From Phorcus lineatus (Eukaryota > Mollusca > Gastropoda > Trochida > Trochidae): 64,000 nucleotides of DNA. The stretch lies in the NCBI GenBank assembly GCA_921293015.1, contig OV121087.1:35571235-35635234 (forward strand), given 5' to 3'. The position numbers and the translations under genes were made by a program. Position 1 is the first letter of the stretch, and each line of letters begins with the position of its first letter. Shown piece by piece: positions 1 through 11,799 of the stretch. The notes beneath the pieces are model-generated. The model ran no database searches and had not been told where the DNA came from. It was given only the letters and a program-made list of their open reading frames with translations.

Positions 1-1129
1 TGTGTTTTTTCACTGAGTGTGCACTCATAATATTATTTCAAGTCATTGAATCTAAATCAACCAAAATGTTACCCTCAGTAACATGTTCCGACTGTGTGGT
101 TATAATCATGTACTTATTAAATAAATGAATAAACAGGAAAGTCCCCTTTAATTTTATTTCCACAAAAAAACAACGATAGGACCGTCCTTTAAACTTTTAA
201 TAAGCTACAAAACATGTAAATAAAGACAACATAAACTTTCATAAACATTTTGATGTATCTTCTTTGAAGATAATACCTTTAAAACCTAATACATTGATTT
301 ATATGAGTTATCAATAAAATTTTTTAACATTTATTCGAAAAAAATTGAAATTTTAAAGTTAATTTGTCTTTCATGCTGATGATTGTTACCTTTGAATATA
401 CCAGGTAAATTGATTAAAATGAGTGAATAGTAAAATGTTATGTCTTTGAATTTAAAGTTTTTAAATTTTTATTGTATTTACAAAAAAACAAACTCTATAA
501 ATACAAGTTTTTTAATGACTGCATTTGACTTTTGTATTTTCTACTTAAAAATTCATACACATGCACATAGTTACACACAGATATATACACATACTTACAC
601 ACACAATAAACACAATAAATGGTCTGGAAATGCAAAAAAACTCAGAAATTCTGAATATGATGACCTATCATTCAAGATCTTCTTATATAATGCATTAGCA
701 TAGAGGATTAATCTTTTAATGCCATTACACTCTTACATATGATTATTTTTCTAGTAACTTTTTCTCTTAATTATAAGTATTTTCTTGTAAAATACAATTA
801 ATATCCTATTTAAATAAAAAATAAAAATTACAGATGTGGTCTTTCAATCTCAAAGTTATGACTTTTCTCTCCTAGTTTTTAAAAACAAAAAAACCCATTA
901 AAATGTAGTATCAATGGTCTTTGTACTTATCTAAACGTCAGTTGTTTATAAAAAAAAACACACCTCATTCCTTTAAAAGAAACAATCAATAACTTAAGGA
1001 TGTAAAACATATAAATCTAATCTGATTTTAAAAGCAGACGATGAAACTTTAATAAATGAATGGAGAATTGTAAGTCACGGATTTTTTTTACTCTGTCAGT
1101 GTCGGGCATCAAGGGTTAGTTTTACAGTA

Positions 1130-1432
1130 GGCTTAAGTGACATTGACAACAAATTTCCGAAAATGGTACCACGTGTTGTACAGGTGCCTTTTCCCCTACC
1201 ACAAGCAAAACAATCCATCCGCGATTAATTCTTCAATTGTTTTTCCAATAGAATTGCCATTGTCTACATCTATACCTTAATTACTGGCGTTATGGAGTCA
1301 CGTGACAGGTTCTTAACAAGGAACATAATTAGCGAGTAAACAATCCCTAACTAAGGAACTATTTTCCTGTCAAATTCATTTCCGGCTTTTGCACACATAA
1401 CAGCGGAAGGATCTATTTTCTTCGGTAGCAAG
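1130..1432 (+). promoter_or_regulatory. Putative promoter and 5' leader of ETS-gene exon 1a
   Basis: This stretch lies directly upstream of the exon 1a start codon and is less AT-rich than its surroundings. It holds two E-boxes of the CACGTG type (1170-1175 and 1299-1304, the latter inside the palindrome TCACGTGA). It also holds two ETS-type GGAA cores, one in reverse orientation (ATTTCCGGC, 1378-1386) and one forward (GCGGAAGG, 1403-1410). No TATA box is evident, which fits a dispersed, broadly active promoter. The transcription start is not visible in sequence; a start between about 1390 and 1420 would fit the short-leader start context at 1429-1440. The promoter assignment is inferred from position and motif content. 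Confidence 0.45.
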
Positions 1433-1493
1433 ATGGCTGCGACTTCACCATCAACTGGAAAAACAAATAACTTTGATCTTCTTCTACAAGCAG
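1433..1493 (+). CDS. ETS transcription factor, alternative first coding exon 1a
   Basis: This exon encodes 20 residues, MAATSPSTGKTNNFDLLLQA, plus one base of the next codon, and ends at the donor CAG|GTAATG. The start context has A at -3 and G at +4. Because it ends in phase 1, it joins exon 2 at 24576 to give GTG (Val) and continues as VDACEQQQ. The motif TNxxDLLxxAV followed later by AAEALLSMDSPT matches, from memory, the N-terminus of the vertebrate ELF2/NERF isoform that begins MATS and contains TNQLDLL. Together with exons 2-7 it would encode a 289-aa protein. The intron to exon 2 is about 23 kb and contains the rival first exon 1b. Expression is not shown by sequence alone, but the phase match and family similarity make a chance ORF unlikely. 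Confidence 0.8.
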
Positions 1494-4400
1494 GTAATGT
1501 ATTTTCGCCTTAAAATGTCAATAAGAGCCTTCAAAGATGCTACCAACCCATTAGTCAAACCTCAATGTTCACTGTCATAAAGATCATTTTGACACAACCT
1601 CTCGTCTGCCAGTTTTCCAAACCAGGAAGTGGGGGAAAATACATTTCTTCAATCGCTTCCTGTTACTATTCCGATGTCATTGCCTCTTCTACAGTGTCTT
1701 ATGAGTAGCGGAGCAATGGTCATTCATAAATATCGTTCTTTTATTCTACAATCTACAATAAAATCACGGGTATGAAGGCCATTGTCGGCCTTTTGTTTTG
1801 AAATTTTGGCCAGCAACGATAACAAATCCGCGTCGAACACAACACGTGTCTACTTGCTATCCTTGGCAACGTTGTTAATTTCCTGGCGTTCCATGTAAGG
1901 CTCTTCAAACGATGTCATCTGTTTCCTCACGAATACTTATATTGTTTCATTATGTAATAATATAAGCATTTACATGCACAAGAATTGTTTAAATAAACCA
2001 TGTTTATTTTCAAATTTTTCTATTGTAGATACATTGTTTGATTGTATCCTTTATTTTGTATCCAACACTTAAGTTTTGTTATTCATAAATATTTTTGAAT
2101 TTGTTTCTATCAGTTTCTGTTTCTCAGAATGTTACAATAAGGGATGCTGCAGTGCGTGGAAATATATGATTATTTTTCATCCTCTTTTTAAAAATGTATT
2201 TACATATGTAATATTGTTGTAAGTAAGAATGGCTTTTATGATAGTTCATCAGATTAAATGAAGTAAATCTGAACAAAAGGTCAGAAGCTATTAATTGTTA
2301 ACAGGTCACTATTTGAATTGCGCTTTGATAAACAAGTTTATGATATTTTAAAAGTTCAGTAGCACAGGGATTTTTCCAGGTAGACAGTAACGATAAGAAA
2401 CATAAATAATCGTTTCCAAGTGCAAGCCAAACTTTTTAATTAAAAGAAACAGTTCTCAAGCAAACATAATATGATTGGTTAGATATGCGAATCATTTCCC
2501 TTCCTTGAATGATTAAAATGTGATCCCACTTAAATTTTTGCCAGATACTTTCTACTTTCTTCTTTGACTATCCTCTAAACTATAATTCATTTGGTATAAA
2601 CATATGTAATGGGGATAAGCTGAGGAAACAAAAAAAATTAATTTATTTTCAAGTATTGTCTGATGACTTTTTAAATCCTTGGAATAATTATTGTTTTGAA
2701 TGATCTCTGCGAAAATACTCTCCATAAAAGATGCCTCTTTTGAGAGTTTTTGACATGAAACAGTGAATAGATCAAAGAAAATTAAAACGCAATTGTTTTA
2801 ACTAAGAAATATCTGTTACAGCGTTGATTTTGGATAATGAAAATGATACAGTACTTCAAATGTTTTGTATACAAATAAAGCTATCAGCATGAATCTGAAG
2901 TCTCTTTAGCAACGTCTGATCACTTTATGAATTTTGAGAACTACCTCATATGAAAAGAATGTCTAAAGAATTCTCATTATCACCTTCAATCTAGTGGAAG
3001 CTGGCTGTTATTTTATCCGTCTCCAAGTCTGTCCAACATCTTAAGAATTTATGAGACTTGCTCTTCTGTGATGCTAAAATCAAAATAAAACAAAACTGGC
3101 TTATCCCCAACAATTGTGTCTTCATTTGGCTTTTTTCGCTGTTCTGATGGATGTCGACAGAAAAGCCGATTGTTCCTGTTGTTTTCCTTTGAATCTGGTT
3201 AGAAAGAAAATCACGTCAACCCAGGGAATATCTTGTAAACTGAATATTTGTGAATTTTCTCAATTTACTGGTAATTTGAACTTTCAGCAAAGAATAAAAA
3301 ACTGGATAGATTAAGAGAGGACAATAACAATTTCTGATAGTCGGTTGTTGCTTTAGAAACAAGCCTTTGATTGGTTGAAATTTTACTTCCTTTCTCTACT
3401 AGTTAATTGTTTTTTGGTTAAATTTTATAAAAGGTCAGCTCAACACGACTTTTAAGAGTAATTCCTTGAGGAGAACATTACAGCAAGTTTCACAAGATTG
3501 TGTCACTTTAAAATCAAATATATGATTCATGAAATGATTTCATTGCATGAAAAGCAATCTATTAGAAGATCTCTCTAAGTTTGGGGTTTAACAAAACCCA
3601 AATTAAATCTACAATTTAAGGTGGTTCTAAGTGACATTCAATACACTTACAAACTTGCTCAATCTGAACATTTCATATATTCTATGTTAGAGAATACAGT
3701 TGCAAGTCTCAATTCTTCAACATCTTGTTAGAAATAATCATTCAATGGTAACTATGGCTTTGTATTTGGATGATGGTAATAGTTCCAAAACTGTTTAATT
3801 TCAACATGATCAAATGGAACTCTATCATAAGCTTTAAGACTTTGGTATGGGGACAGAGGCACCATCTTTAGCTTTAAGACTTTGAAACTATAGAAAAGGG
3901 TTAAATGTTATACCAAGAATATGCTTTGGGCCTTTTAAAGGCACTATAGCACACTTTTCTAACTCAGATAAGATTTATTAGGGTATGACGACAGAGGCAC
4001 CATCTTTAGCTTTAAGACTTTGAAACTAAAGAAAAGGGTTAAATGTTATACCAAGAATATGCTTTGGACCTTTTAAAGGCACTATAGCACACTTTTCTAA
4101 CTCAGATAAGATTTATTAGGGTATATGAGGACAGAGACACCATCTTTAGTTTCTATCAATGCAATAAAAAAATTATTGCCCTTACAGTCGACCTTCAAGA
4201 AAGAATGGAGTAAATACTTTTGATGTAACTTAAGAATTTAAAAACTGTTCAAGTCTGTTGTTCACAAGATTGGAAAGATAGATAGTTGAAATCAACTGAG
4301 CTAGGATTTTATTCTGTTTTAGTAAAAATTTTATTGAAAAAGTATGAACTTTTTTTAGTAAGGGTAAATCTGTAACTTATTTCCTATACACAGTATATTA

Positions 4401-5365
4401 AAGTATTGCTGTTGCAGTAGCCATAGTAGATGCATTTTTTGTACATCATAATGTAGGAAAAATTGGAATATTGCCAATATCATAGTTAAAGCAAATTTCA
4501 TGCGATCTATGTTAACTGAATGACCTGAAGACTTATTATTTTCCTTTAATTGTAGATAATCTGAGAGTTGATTGTTTCGATATTGAGAGATTTGCATTAT
4601 CTATGCATTAATAATTTTTACGAAATATCAATGTGCGTCAGTGCCTTTAAATTTAGATTGAGATAAAAGAAGCTATGTGAATCACTAACAGCCCTCTAAT
4701 TTCATGTACAACAGTGATTGAGTGGTCGACATGCAACACAGACCTCAGAGCATGATTTGGCAAAACTAGAAGTGTTTCCTGCAAAAATAACACATTAATT
4801 TAAATCAATGACTTTGGTGTTGAAAATGTTAATGATAAGAACAATAATTTCTTACTCAGATTCATCATGATCATGATTGACATATATTTCGATGCAAGTT
4901 GCAAATAACATTGACCCACCACATAAGTTGATCTATCCAAGCCAGGAAACAAATTGTTTGAAGCATTCATAAAATATTGACTGTAACTGCCTCTCAAAAG
5001 TAAAAAGTAAATTATCTCCCTTTGACCCTTTAGCTTTACCTGTTGCTTAATTGACGAAAATAAACTATTTGTGTGAAGAAATGGCTTGTTTTCTTTATTG
5101 TTTTGTTCCATTTTTGTATTGTCATTCTTGTGAATTAAGCTGTCCTTGCCAATAAAATTGCATGTACTTATGGTTTTGTTGATATTTTCTATTTATTAGC
5201 TGTATATTTGATGGAACAAGTGTCTTAAACGTCTTATGTCAATGCTGATGAAGTGACATGTTTTGCATCTTTTTTACATTTTATATTTAAATAGCCATAT
5301 GGTGAAGCATAACCTGTGTAATAGATGTCATGTGTGCACTCGTTGTATGTGGCAATGTTATCATT
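1494..5365 (+). other. Intron 1a, proximal part
   Basis: This is AT-rich intronic DNA. The first 200 bases keep promoter-like features, including ETS-type motifs CAGGAAGT near 1623-1630 and CTTCCTGT near 1656-1663. A 139-bp tandem duplication at 3845-4145 is listed separately. The few open frames here are short, lack convincing splice sites and resemble no family I know. I see no RNA gene. Confidence 0.6.
3845..4145. repeat. Tandem duplication with about 139-bp unit, 2.2 copies
   Basis: The block beginning gacagaggcaccatcttta recurs at 3852, 3990 and (slightly changed, and cut short) 4130, giving periods of 138 and 140 bases. The first two copies are nearly identical through the shared end aactcagataagatttatta, so the duplication is recent. 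Nothing in it looks coding. Confidence 0.9.
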
Positions 5366-5695
5366 TATTTCATCCAGGGGGCGGGATAGCGCAGTGGTTA
5401 GCGCGTTCGGCTTCGGATCAGGAGGTTCGAATCCCGCCAGGGGCTCGGCAACTTTGTCTGCAGTAGAGAACTATTCTGCATGCAGTCAGGTTTGGGTGCA
5501 ATGCTACACTGAAATTCAGCGCAGTACCACCCATGGTTCGCTAGTTCCAGTTGTTGCTCGCAGGTTTCACCGCAGTGCATAGCCACAATAGTGTTGCGGG
5601 CATTCTCCCTGCAATAATACTAGCAGCCGTGATATGAGTGAAATAATCTTGAAAGCGGCGTTAAACACAAAGTCACCTCACCTATTTCATCCAGG
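5366..5695 (+). mobile_element. tRNA-Arg-derived SINE with 13-bp target site duplication
   Basis: The element body is 5379-5682. Its head reads like a tRNA: a box A region (TAGCGCAGTGGTTAGCGC), an anticodon-loop match CTTCGGA (as in tRNA-Arg with anticodon UCG) and a box B GGTTCGAATCC. About seven bases between anticodon arm and box B are missing compared with the copy at 57.2 kb. The unrelated body ends with gcggcgttaaacac and a cacctcacct tail, a 3' end I associate with mollusc SINEs. Perfect 13-bp direct repeats TATTTCATCCAGG flank it (5366-5378 and 5683-5695). These are target site duplications, so the insertion happened in this orientation. A 5'-truncated tRNA gene is excluded by the long body and tail. 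Confidence 0.93.
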
Positions 5696-8600
5696 ATACA
5701 TGTACAGGTTGGCCGTTTGCTTGAATAATGGTTATTAAACAAATGGGAAATGTTATAACATTTACATTTATAATCCAACTTTATGATTAACTGTCACTCA
5801 ACCATGGAAAATTCAAATATTTCTCATTTGGATTTTAAGGAAATATTGATAGGTAAATGATATGCCCTGTGCTTATATGAACAAGAATATGATCATTATG
5901 TGTACTTTACATGAGTATCATGGTTAAAGGTTAAGAATAAAAAGGGAAACAATATTTTTAATGTTGTTAACCATGTGATGATTTGGGATAAGAATTGAAA
6001 TTTTATTTTGTATCTAATTTGTTCACAATCACATGATTACTTCAGACTGTCCCCCTTTAGAAGTACACAACTGTAACATTGAATAAATTAAGTTTATAAT
6101 ATGTACTAAATTTGAGCCCAAAATGAAAAGTTATATTTACGAAGATCAATTAATAATACCTTTTGCATTGTACTTTTTGCATCTATATTGTTTCATTTAC
6201 ATAATTTTCAAATATCCTTTATGACTTTAAAGATATATATATTTTTTTAATTTATTAGACTCCTGAAAATTGAACACTCAAAATCATTATTGCATCACTT
6301 TATTCATGAGCTCAATTTAGATTTTCTTGAATGTCATTGTGCTTGTGTTCAATAGTATCAATTAATTTTGAAAACCTCCAAGATATGGATAAAAATCAGA
6401 TGACAAACAAAGTTATGACAGTTTAGCTGAGTCAGCTTTAACGGAATCATTTAACAAGAGCCAGCATGTCATCTTTCAGTAATTTCAAAATTTGTCTTGT
6501 TTTTAAGAGCCTTTGTTGATATAATGTTTGTGGTTATTCATCATAACAGTTTGGTGCCAGTCGCTATCTGATTTCAGACAGATGCCTCCAACTCGAGACG
6601 TCTCCACGTCTTAGGCACATGGTATTACACACCACAGACTGAGATGAAGTTTCATGCATTATCGCTTGTTCTCTAACTGTTACACTGATGCTATTTATGT
6701 CCACGGCGAGCGCTCAGAACCGATCAATATCTTGGTTGGCAAGTTAGAAATAAACTTATTGATCATTAGATTTAGCGGGATGTCTCCCAAATAGAGCTTG
6801 CATCGTGTAATGCGATGCTTAAAGTAACAGCGGATCAGGCCCAGTTTGTTTGGCATAGATGGCAATGAACAAACGACAAATCCTCCTTGCTCATGTGACC
6901 GCTCTTCAAACATGGCGGCGATGTTGACCAGAGTTTGGGTCGTGGAGTGCTCTGCGATTTCCTCGACCGAAAAATTCAGGAAGCGATAGACACTGATTTG
7001 TATACAGTGTATCATTGGCAGGGGCCATGAGGTGCATTTGGGAGCAGAGGGGGGTTGAAAGGGAGAAGCTGCAATATGCACCGCGGTTTATACAAACATG
7101 AGCAATCGTCGCTCTTAATTTAGCACTTCTGGTGATAAATACTTAAAATTTTCCACCAGTGATGTGTCGAATGTTGCCGGATATACGTGGTCAGTGAGAG
7201 GTTGACGTGGGGTTAGATAATTCAAAGTAGGAACACGTCCATTAGATAGTTTCCCGTCAGCACATTGCGCTATTGTTATGAGATCATGGGAAAACTAACT
7301 AGCTTTATGATGGTGTGGAAGTACAGACCTTGTCAATTAGTAATATTGTGAGAATTTCCTTATTTGAAAATTATTAAGAAATATCTTTATTGTGTCAAAT
7401 GAGAAAAACTGTAGTCCTGGCTAAACCTATTAAAATTGATGCAGCAATTTTTTTCAACAATGTGCCAAAGGGAAATAATGAAATATATTTGTTTGAAACA
7501 ATATTGTAATAGTTTCGAAATGTTCTAAAACCCTTATGTCAAAAAGTTGATTTTTTAAAATATTATTGAATTCCTCACTGGGATATTATGATTATTTAAA
7601 TTCTTTTGATGGAATCTTGTTTTTATTATCATTGGAATACAGACATCCACAGATAAGGAAATTGATACATTTGTGGATAAAAGATGATTTCTGATGAAGT
7701 TTGCATCAGCAAAGGCCAGACATTGCGTCTTGTTAAAGAATGGTTGCTTCATAAAGATAATTAATTATTAACTAGTTTCTTGAGATATTTATTATTTTGA
7801 AAAATTATTACAACAGTTTTTCAATAATTATTTTCTGCAATTTTTCATGTGCATGCACAAAAGTAATAAGGTGGGAATAACTGTGTTACAGTGTATTACT
7901 TACATCTTTTGAAAAAGTGTTTACGTCATCAAAAGTGATCTAGCGTCATGTCTGCTCTTATGATGATGGATAGTTGCCATGCCAACAGCATACAACTGAC
8001 AAGGGAAACGTGAAGATGATGTATTAAGAAACGCAAGAAAGGCAAAAATATTCCTATATGATCTATTTTTATAATATCTGTTTTTGAGAAATTCTACATA
8101 GATATTCGAAGCATAGATGTATTGCTACATCTGTGGTTGTGATGATAGTGGGAACCCAGTCGACGAGATAAGCATTGTCGTTGCCAGCAAAGCTCATACC
8201 CCCCTAATATTTAAACAAAAAATGGTAATTATTTCCTTTACCTCAGCTGGACAGAATAAAAATTTCCTGAGGTAAAACAGTCTGCACAAATCTTTGAAGC
8301 AGTATTACATGACCTGTCAGGCTTGATTTCTTTCTAACCATTTCATGAAAGTGCCAGTATTACACAGTTGAGTGTTAATCTTCTGCGTGACGTGTCTGAA
8401 GTAAGCATGTAATTGATACATTCTGTTTTAATGTCAGTGACAGGGACACTGAACTTTTTACTTCATGCTTTGTGAACATAATTTACACAGTAAATTAAAT
8501 TCATTTTGATGCACACATTGCATAAGGAGAATTTAGGTAGTTAAGTTGTTTTTTTGAATATCAAGATATTGTGCGAATTGCTGTTATTCTGAGGATAGGC

Positions 8601-9690
8601 GGTTTCCAGTTTGCGAAACTTAATTTAGTGTCATCATGTGCCACCTGTGGCATTGAAAAAGAAGATGCTTAGCTAAATGATAACATGCGTTTATTGATAT
8701 TTTTTCTTGCATGTAAAGGAGAGGGATTATTTTGTGTCTACTGAATGGTAAGCAGGTTATTGCAGGGCTCACAATTGGCACTGAGAGGGTTAATACTTAA
8801 GGTACCTGTGCAGTAAGGGGGTTAACACCTGAGAGTAACTGTAAGGTTTGTGAGTGTAAGTGTGAGAAAGAAGATGCGGTGAGTGATAGCACAGCCCTCG
8901 TCAGAGGCATGTGAAAGAGAGGAAGTCTGTAACGTAGGGTTGCAGTGGAGATGATTTGCGTCATCAGTTGCCATGTGGCATTTGCCTTCACTACTCTGTC
9001 CTTCATTTCCCCAGTTTGCAGGAAATAGGTTCCGCACTTGCAAGAAATACTCCACAGGAAGTGAGAATAGCTATTGCTATGGGCCGCCTGCCAGCAGAAA
9101 GGTCATCCCAATCAAATGTGTTTAATTCACTTGTCTCTACTGAATGACGAGCTGTGAAGGCGGACCTGCCGCTGATGAATAATTAATTTTTGTAACAATA
9201 ACTGTTCTCTTTAAAATGCTGAGAATATCTTAAGTGATTGATAGGCCAGTTCTGTCAATAAAAATTTATGAAGTCTGTGAAATTTACGTTATCATGTGTT
9301 ATCGAACTGCAGTAAAGAATTAAAATTTCAGACAGTTTTGCTTAAATGGCTCTAACTGTTTTTTAAGCTGACGTGATAACAGTGTTTTGAAAGAATGGTT
9401 TCAGTATGAAATGTCAGATGTTGAAAGTTTCAATGAAAAGGGTGCTTTTGGTTAGTTGCAGTGGATTCAGTCCCATGATGACAAGACATTAGTTAGATTT
9501 AAATGTTCTTTTAATATTTCCTTTCATTAATATCTTACGGAAGAACTACGCTCATTAACATTATTTGACCCCCATTGAAGAATTTAATAGAAGTAAGACG
9601 AGCAGTGTACAAAATACATTTAAGACATTGCTCAAAGCTAGAAAAATCAACAAGCCTTCAAATTTTGTCAGGCCCTCCCACAACACATCA
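5696..9690 (+). other. Intron 1a, middle part
   Basis: This is mostly AT-rich intron without recognisable genes. A patch at about 6540-7090 is richer in GC and CpG and includes ATGGCGGC at 6912; it also has a 128-codon minus-strand open frame (6695-7081) that resembles no family and has no supporting splice sites. I treat it as a possible regulatory island. The remaining frames (for example near 8.8-9.1 kb) overlap each other on both strands and look accidental. Confidence 0.5.
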
Positions 9691-9976
9691 GTTTTTTTAG
9701 ATGACAAAACAGATGACTCACAATAAAAAAAACAAGAAAGATGAAACAGTTTTGTTTTACTTATATATCCTGTTTTTAAGGCTTTTAAGTTAAAAAATAA
9801 TGTGTGAAATACTCAAGATGATCGTGAAAGTGATCGTGACTTACAAGCTGATTGGTCAACGCACAAATCTTTTAATAGCTTTTTTCATGATTTGAAAAAA
9901 TGTCAATCGTTCATATTAAATCTAAAAAAATGTAGAGAGAAAAGTTGATCCTTAGACCAATATTTTGATGATGTAA
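9690..9976. repeat. Dispersed direct repeat, copy 1
   Basis: The segment beginning gtttttttagatgacaaaac and ending near ttagaccaatattttgatga is repeated at 10689-10926 with small insertions and deletions. This copy is longer, and the differences are mainly in A/T runs. The two copies lie about 1 kb apart in the same orientation inside the intron. No coding potential or terminal inverted repeat is visible. Confidence 0.85.
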
Positions 9977-10688
9977 ACTCCCACAACACAGTCAATGCTT
10001 TAATGGATAATTTTAACAGAATAGATCACGTATTATAAACTTTAGAAATATCATAGTCTGCTTTTAATCATTATAATTTTTTGAAAATTTATTATTTTCC
10101 TGAAAATATATATCATTTTGTATTTGCTCCTATCATCATGTCTCTTCATGTAAAGCAAGAAAGATACTTTGGGTGATGAGTAAACTGACTGTAAATGTAT
10201 ATTATGCATATAAGTAATAATAAGCGCAGACGGGCCAATGAGGGGCATTGTTTCTGCAAGTGTTGAAAGCTTGTTATATAGCCAAGGGGTAAATATGCAG
10301 GGGCACATAAAGCAAGTAGGCCTGCTTTGAGTCTCTTAAGATATTATTTCAGATATTTAAAATTTTCAAAATGTAATACTTTAAAGCAGTGGAAAGTATT
10401 ATAGATGAGCTGTTATTTCTATGTGGACATCTTCATACTAGAGAATATAACAGCTTTGAAACGATTAAATGGGATCCTGATAAACATAAATGTTTTAGAT
10501 TTTAAATTGTTTTCTACTTGTTTAAATAAAAATAACAGTTTATTTTGAGAATGAGTGATTTTTTATCTTTGGTTTGACTGACAGGAAGAGATATATAATG
10601 AAGTTAACATCTAAACATTTAGACTAGCCTTTCTTTAATTTTAGTCAATTGATAAAAATATACTGATTAATTTACATAATAATGTCAG

Positions 10689-10926
10689 GTTTTTTTAGAT
10701 GACAAAACAGATGAGTCACAAGAAAGTAATGAAACAGTTTTGTTTACTTATATTCTGTTTATAAAGTGTGAAATACTCAATATGATCGTGAAAGTCAGAC
10801 TTACAAGCTGATAGGTCAACACAAATCTTTTAATAGCTTTTTTATGATTTGAAAAATGTCATTCATATTATACTCAAAGACAGTGGGGAGAAGAGTTGAT
10901 CCTTAGACCAATATTTTGATAATGTT
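10689..10926. repeat. Dispersed direct repeat, copy 2
   Basis: This is the second copy of the 9690-9976 segment. It shares long blocks such as tgtgaaatactcaa, gatcgtgaaagt and gatccttagaccaatatttt. It stops about 50 bases before the 26-bp minisatellite, so array growth and segment duplication may have occurred in the same unstable zone. Confidence 0.85.
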
Positions 10927-10977
10927 AACGACAATGTAAGCAACTAGAGAATGGTCTCAGAGGCATAGACTGTAGAC

Positions 10978-11396
10978 TGTAGAGAGAGAGACAAGTGACA
11001 GTATAGAGAGACAAGTGACTGAGAGTTTAGAGAGAGAGACAAGTGACTGAGAGTATAGAGAGACAAGTGACTGAGAGTTTTGAGAGAGAGACAAGTGACT
11101 GAGAGTATAGAGAGAGAGACAAGTGACTGAGAGTATAGAGAGAGAGTCAAGTGACTGAGAGTTTAGAGAGAGACAAGTGACTGAGAGTTTAGAGAGAGAC
11201 AAGTGACTGAGAGTTAAGAGAGAGAGACAAGTGACTGAGAGTTTAGAGAGAGAGAGACAAGTGACAGTATAGAGAGACAAGTGACTGAGAGTTTAGAGAG
11301 AGACAAGTGACTGAGAGTATAGAGAGAGAGACAAGTGACTGAGAGTTTAGAGAGAGACAAGTGACTGAGAGTCTAGAGAGCGACAAGTAACTGAGG
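10978..11396. repeat. Minisatellite, 22-28 bp unit, about 16 copies
   Basis: The array repeats a unit of the form agagagagacaagtgactgagagttt. Length varies through the number of GA dinucleotides. I count about 16 occurrences of caagtgac or caagtaac. One isolated unit recurs near 11515-11545 after a non-repeat gap. The plus strand is strongly purine-rich. The serine- and leucine-rich minus-strand frames across it are translation artefacts of the array. Confidence 0.95.
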
Positions 11397-11799
11397 AGCA
11401 GATAATAGAGATTTCTTGAGTTTTGTTTCCTAAGGCAATGTGGAGACACAAATAACAGAGAAGGTGATTCTAAAATGAAAATTTTGATAATGTTAATAAA
11501 GACTGAGAGAGAGTCTAGAAAGAGACAAGTGACAGAGGAGTAGATACCTGAAACCCGAGCATGACAGGAAGTAGACCAGTGCTTGCCCCACCTCCCTGTC
11601 AACTGGTGCTTCCTCCGTACAGCGGGTCACATTCTACACTTGCAACAGGCCACTCAACAGTTTTTGTTCAGAGACTCCAAGATTTTCCAGCTGAGGGGTC
11701 ATTTTGGTCAATATATCATAGGATCCATAATTGATCCTTCTATCTTGGAAACAAAGCCATAAAAGTGTAAAAAAAAATTCCTTATATCTCAACAAAATA

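Noticed and set aside
5379..5450. A functional tRNA-Arg gene
   Set aside because: The anticodon stem does not pair well, bases between the anticodon arm and T arm are missing, and a SINE body with target duplications follows.
5263..5586. Small ORFs across the SINE, and their counterparts at 57250-57552
   Set aside because: Both sets translate the same SINE on either strand, so shared peptide similarity reflects the repeat, not a gene.
10944..11602. Overlapping minus-strand ORFs rich in Ser and Leu
   Set aside because: They are translations of the 26-bp minisatellite in several frames; the unit length variation breaks any one frame.
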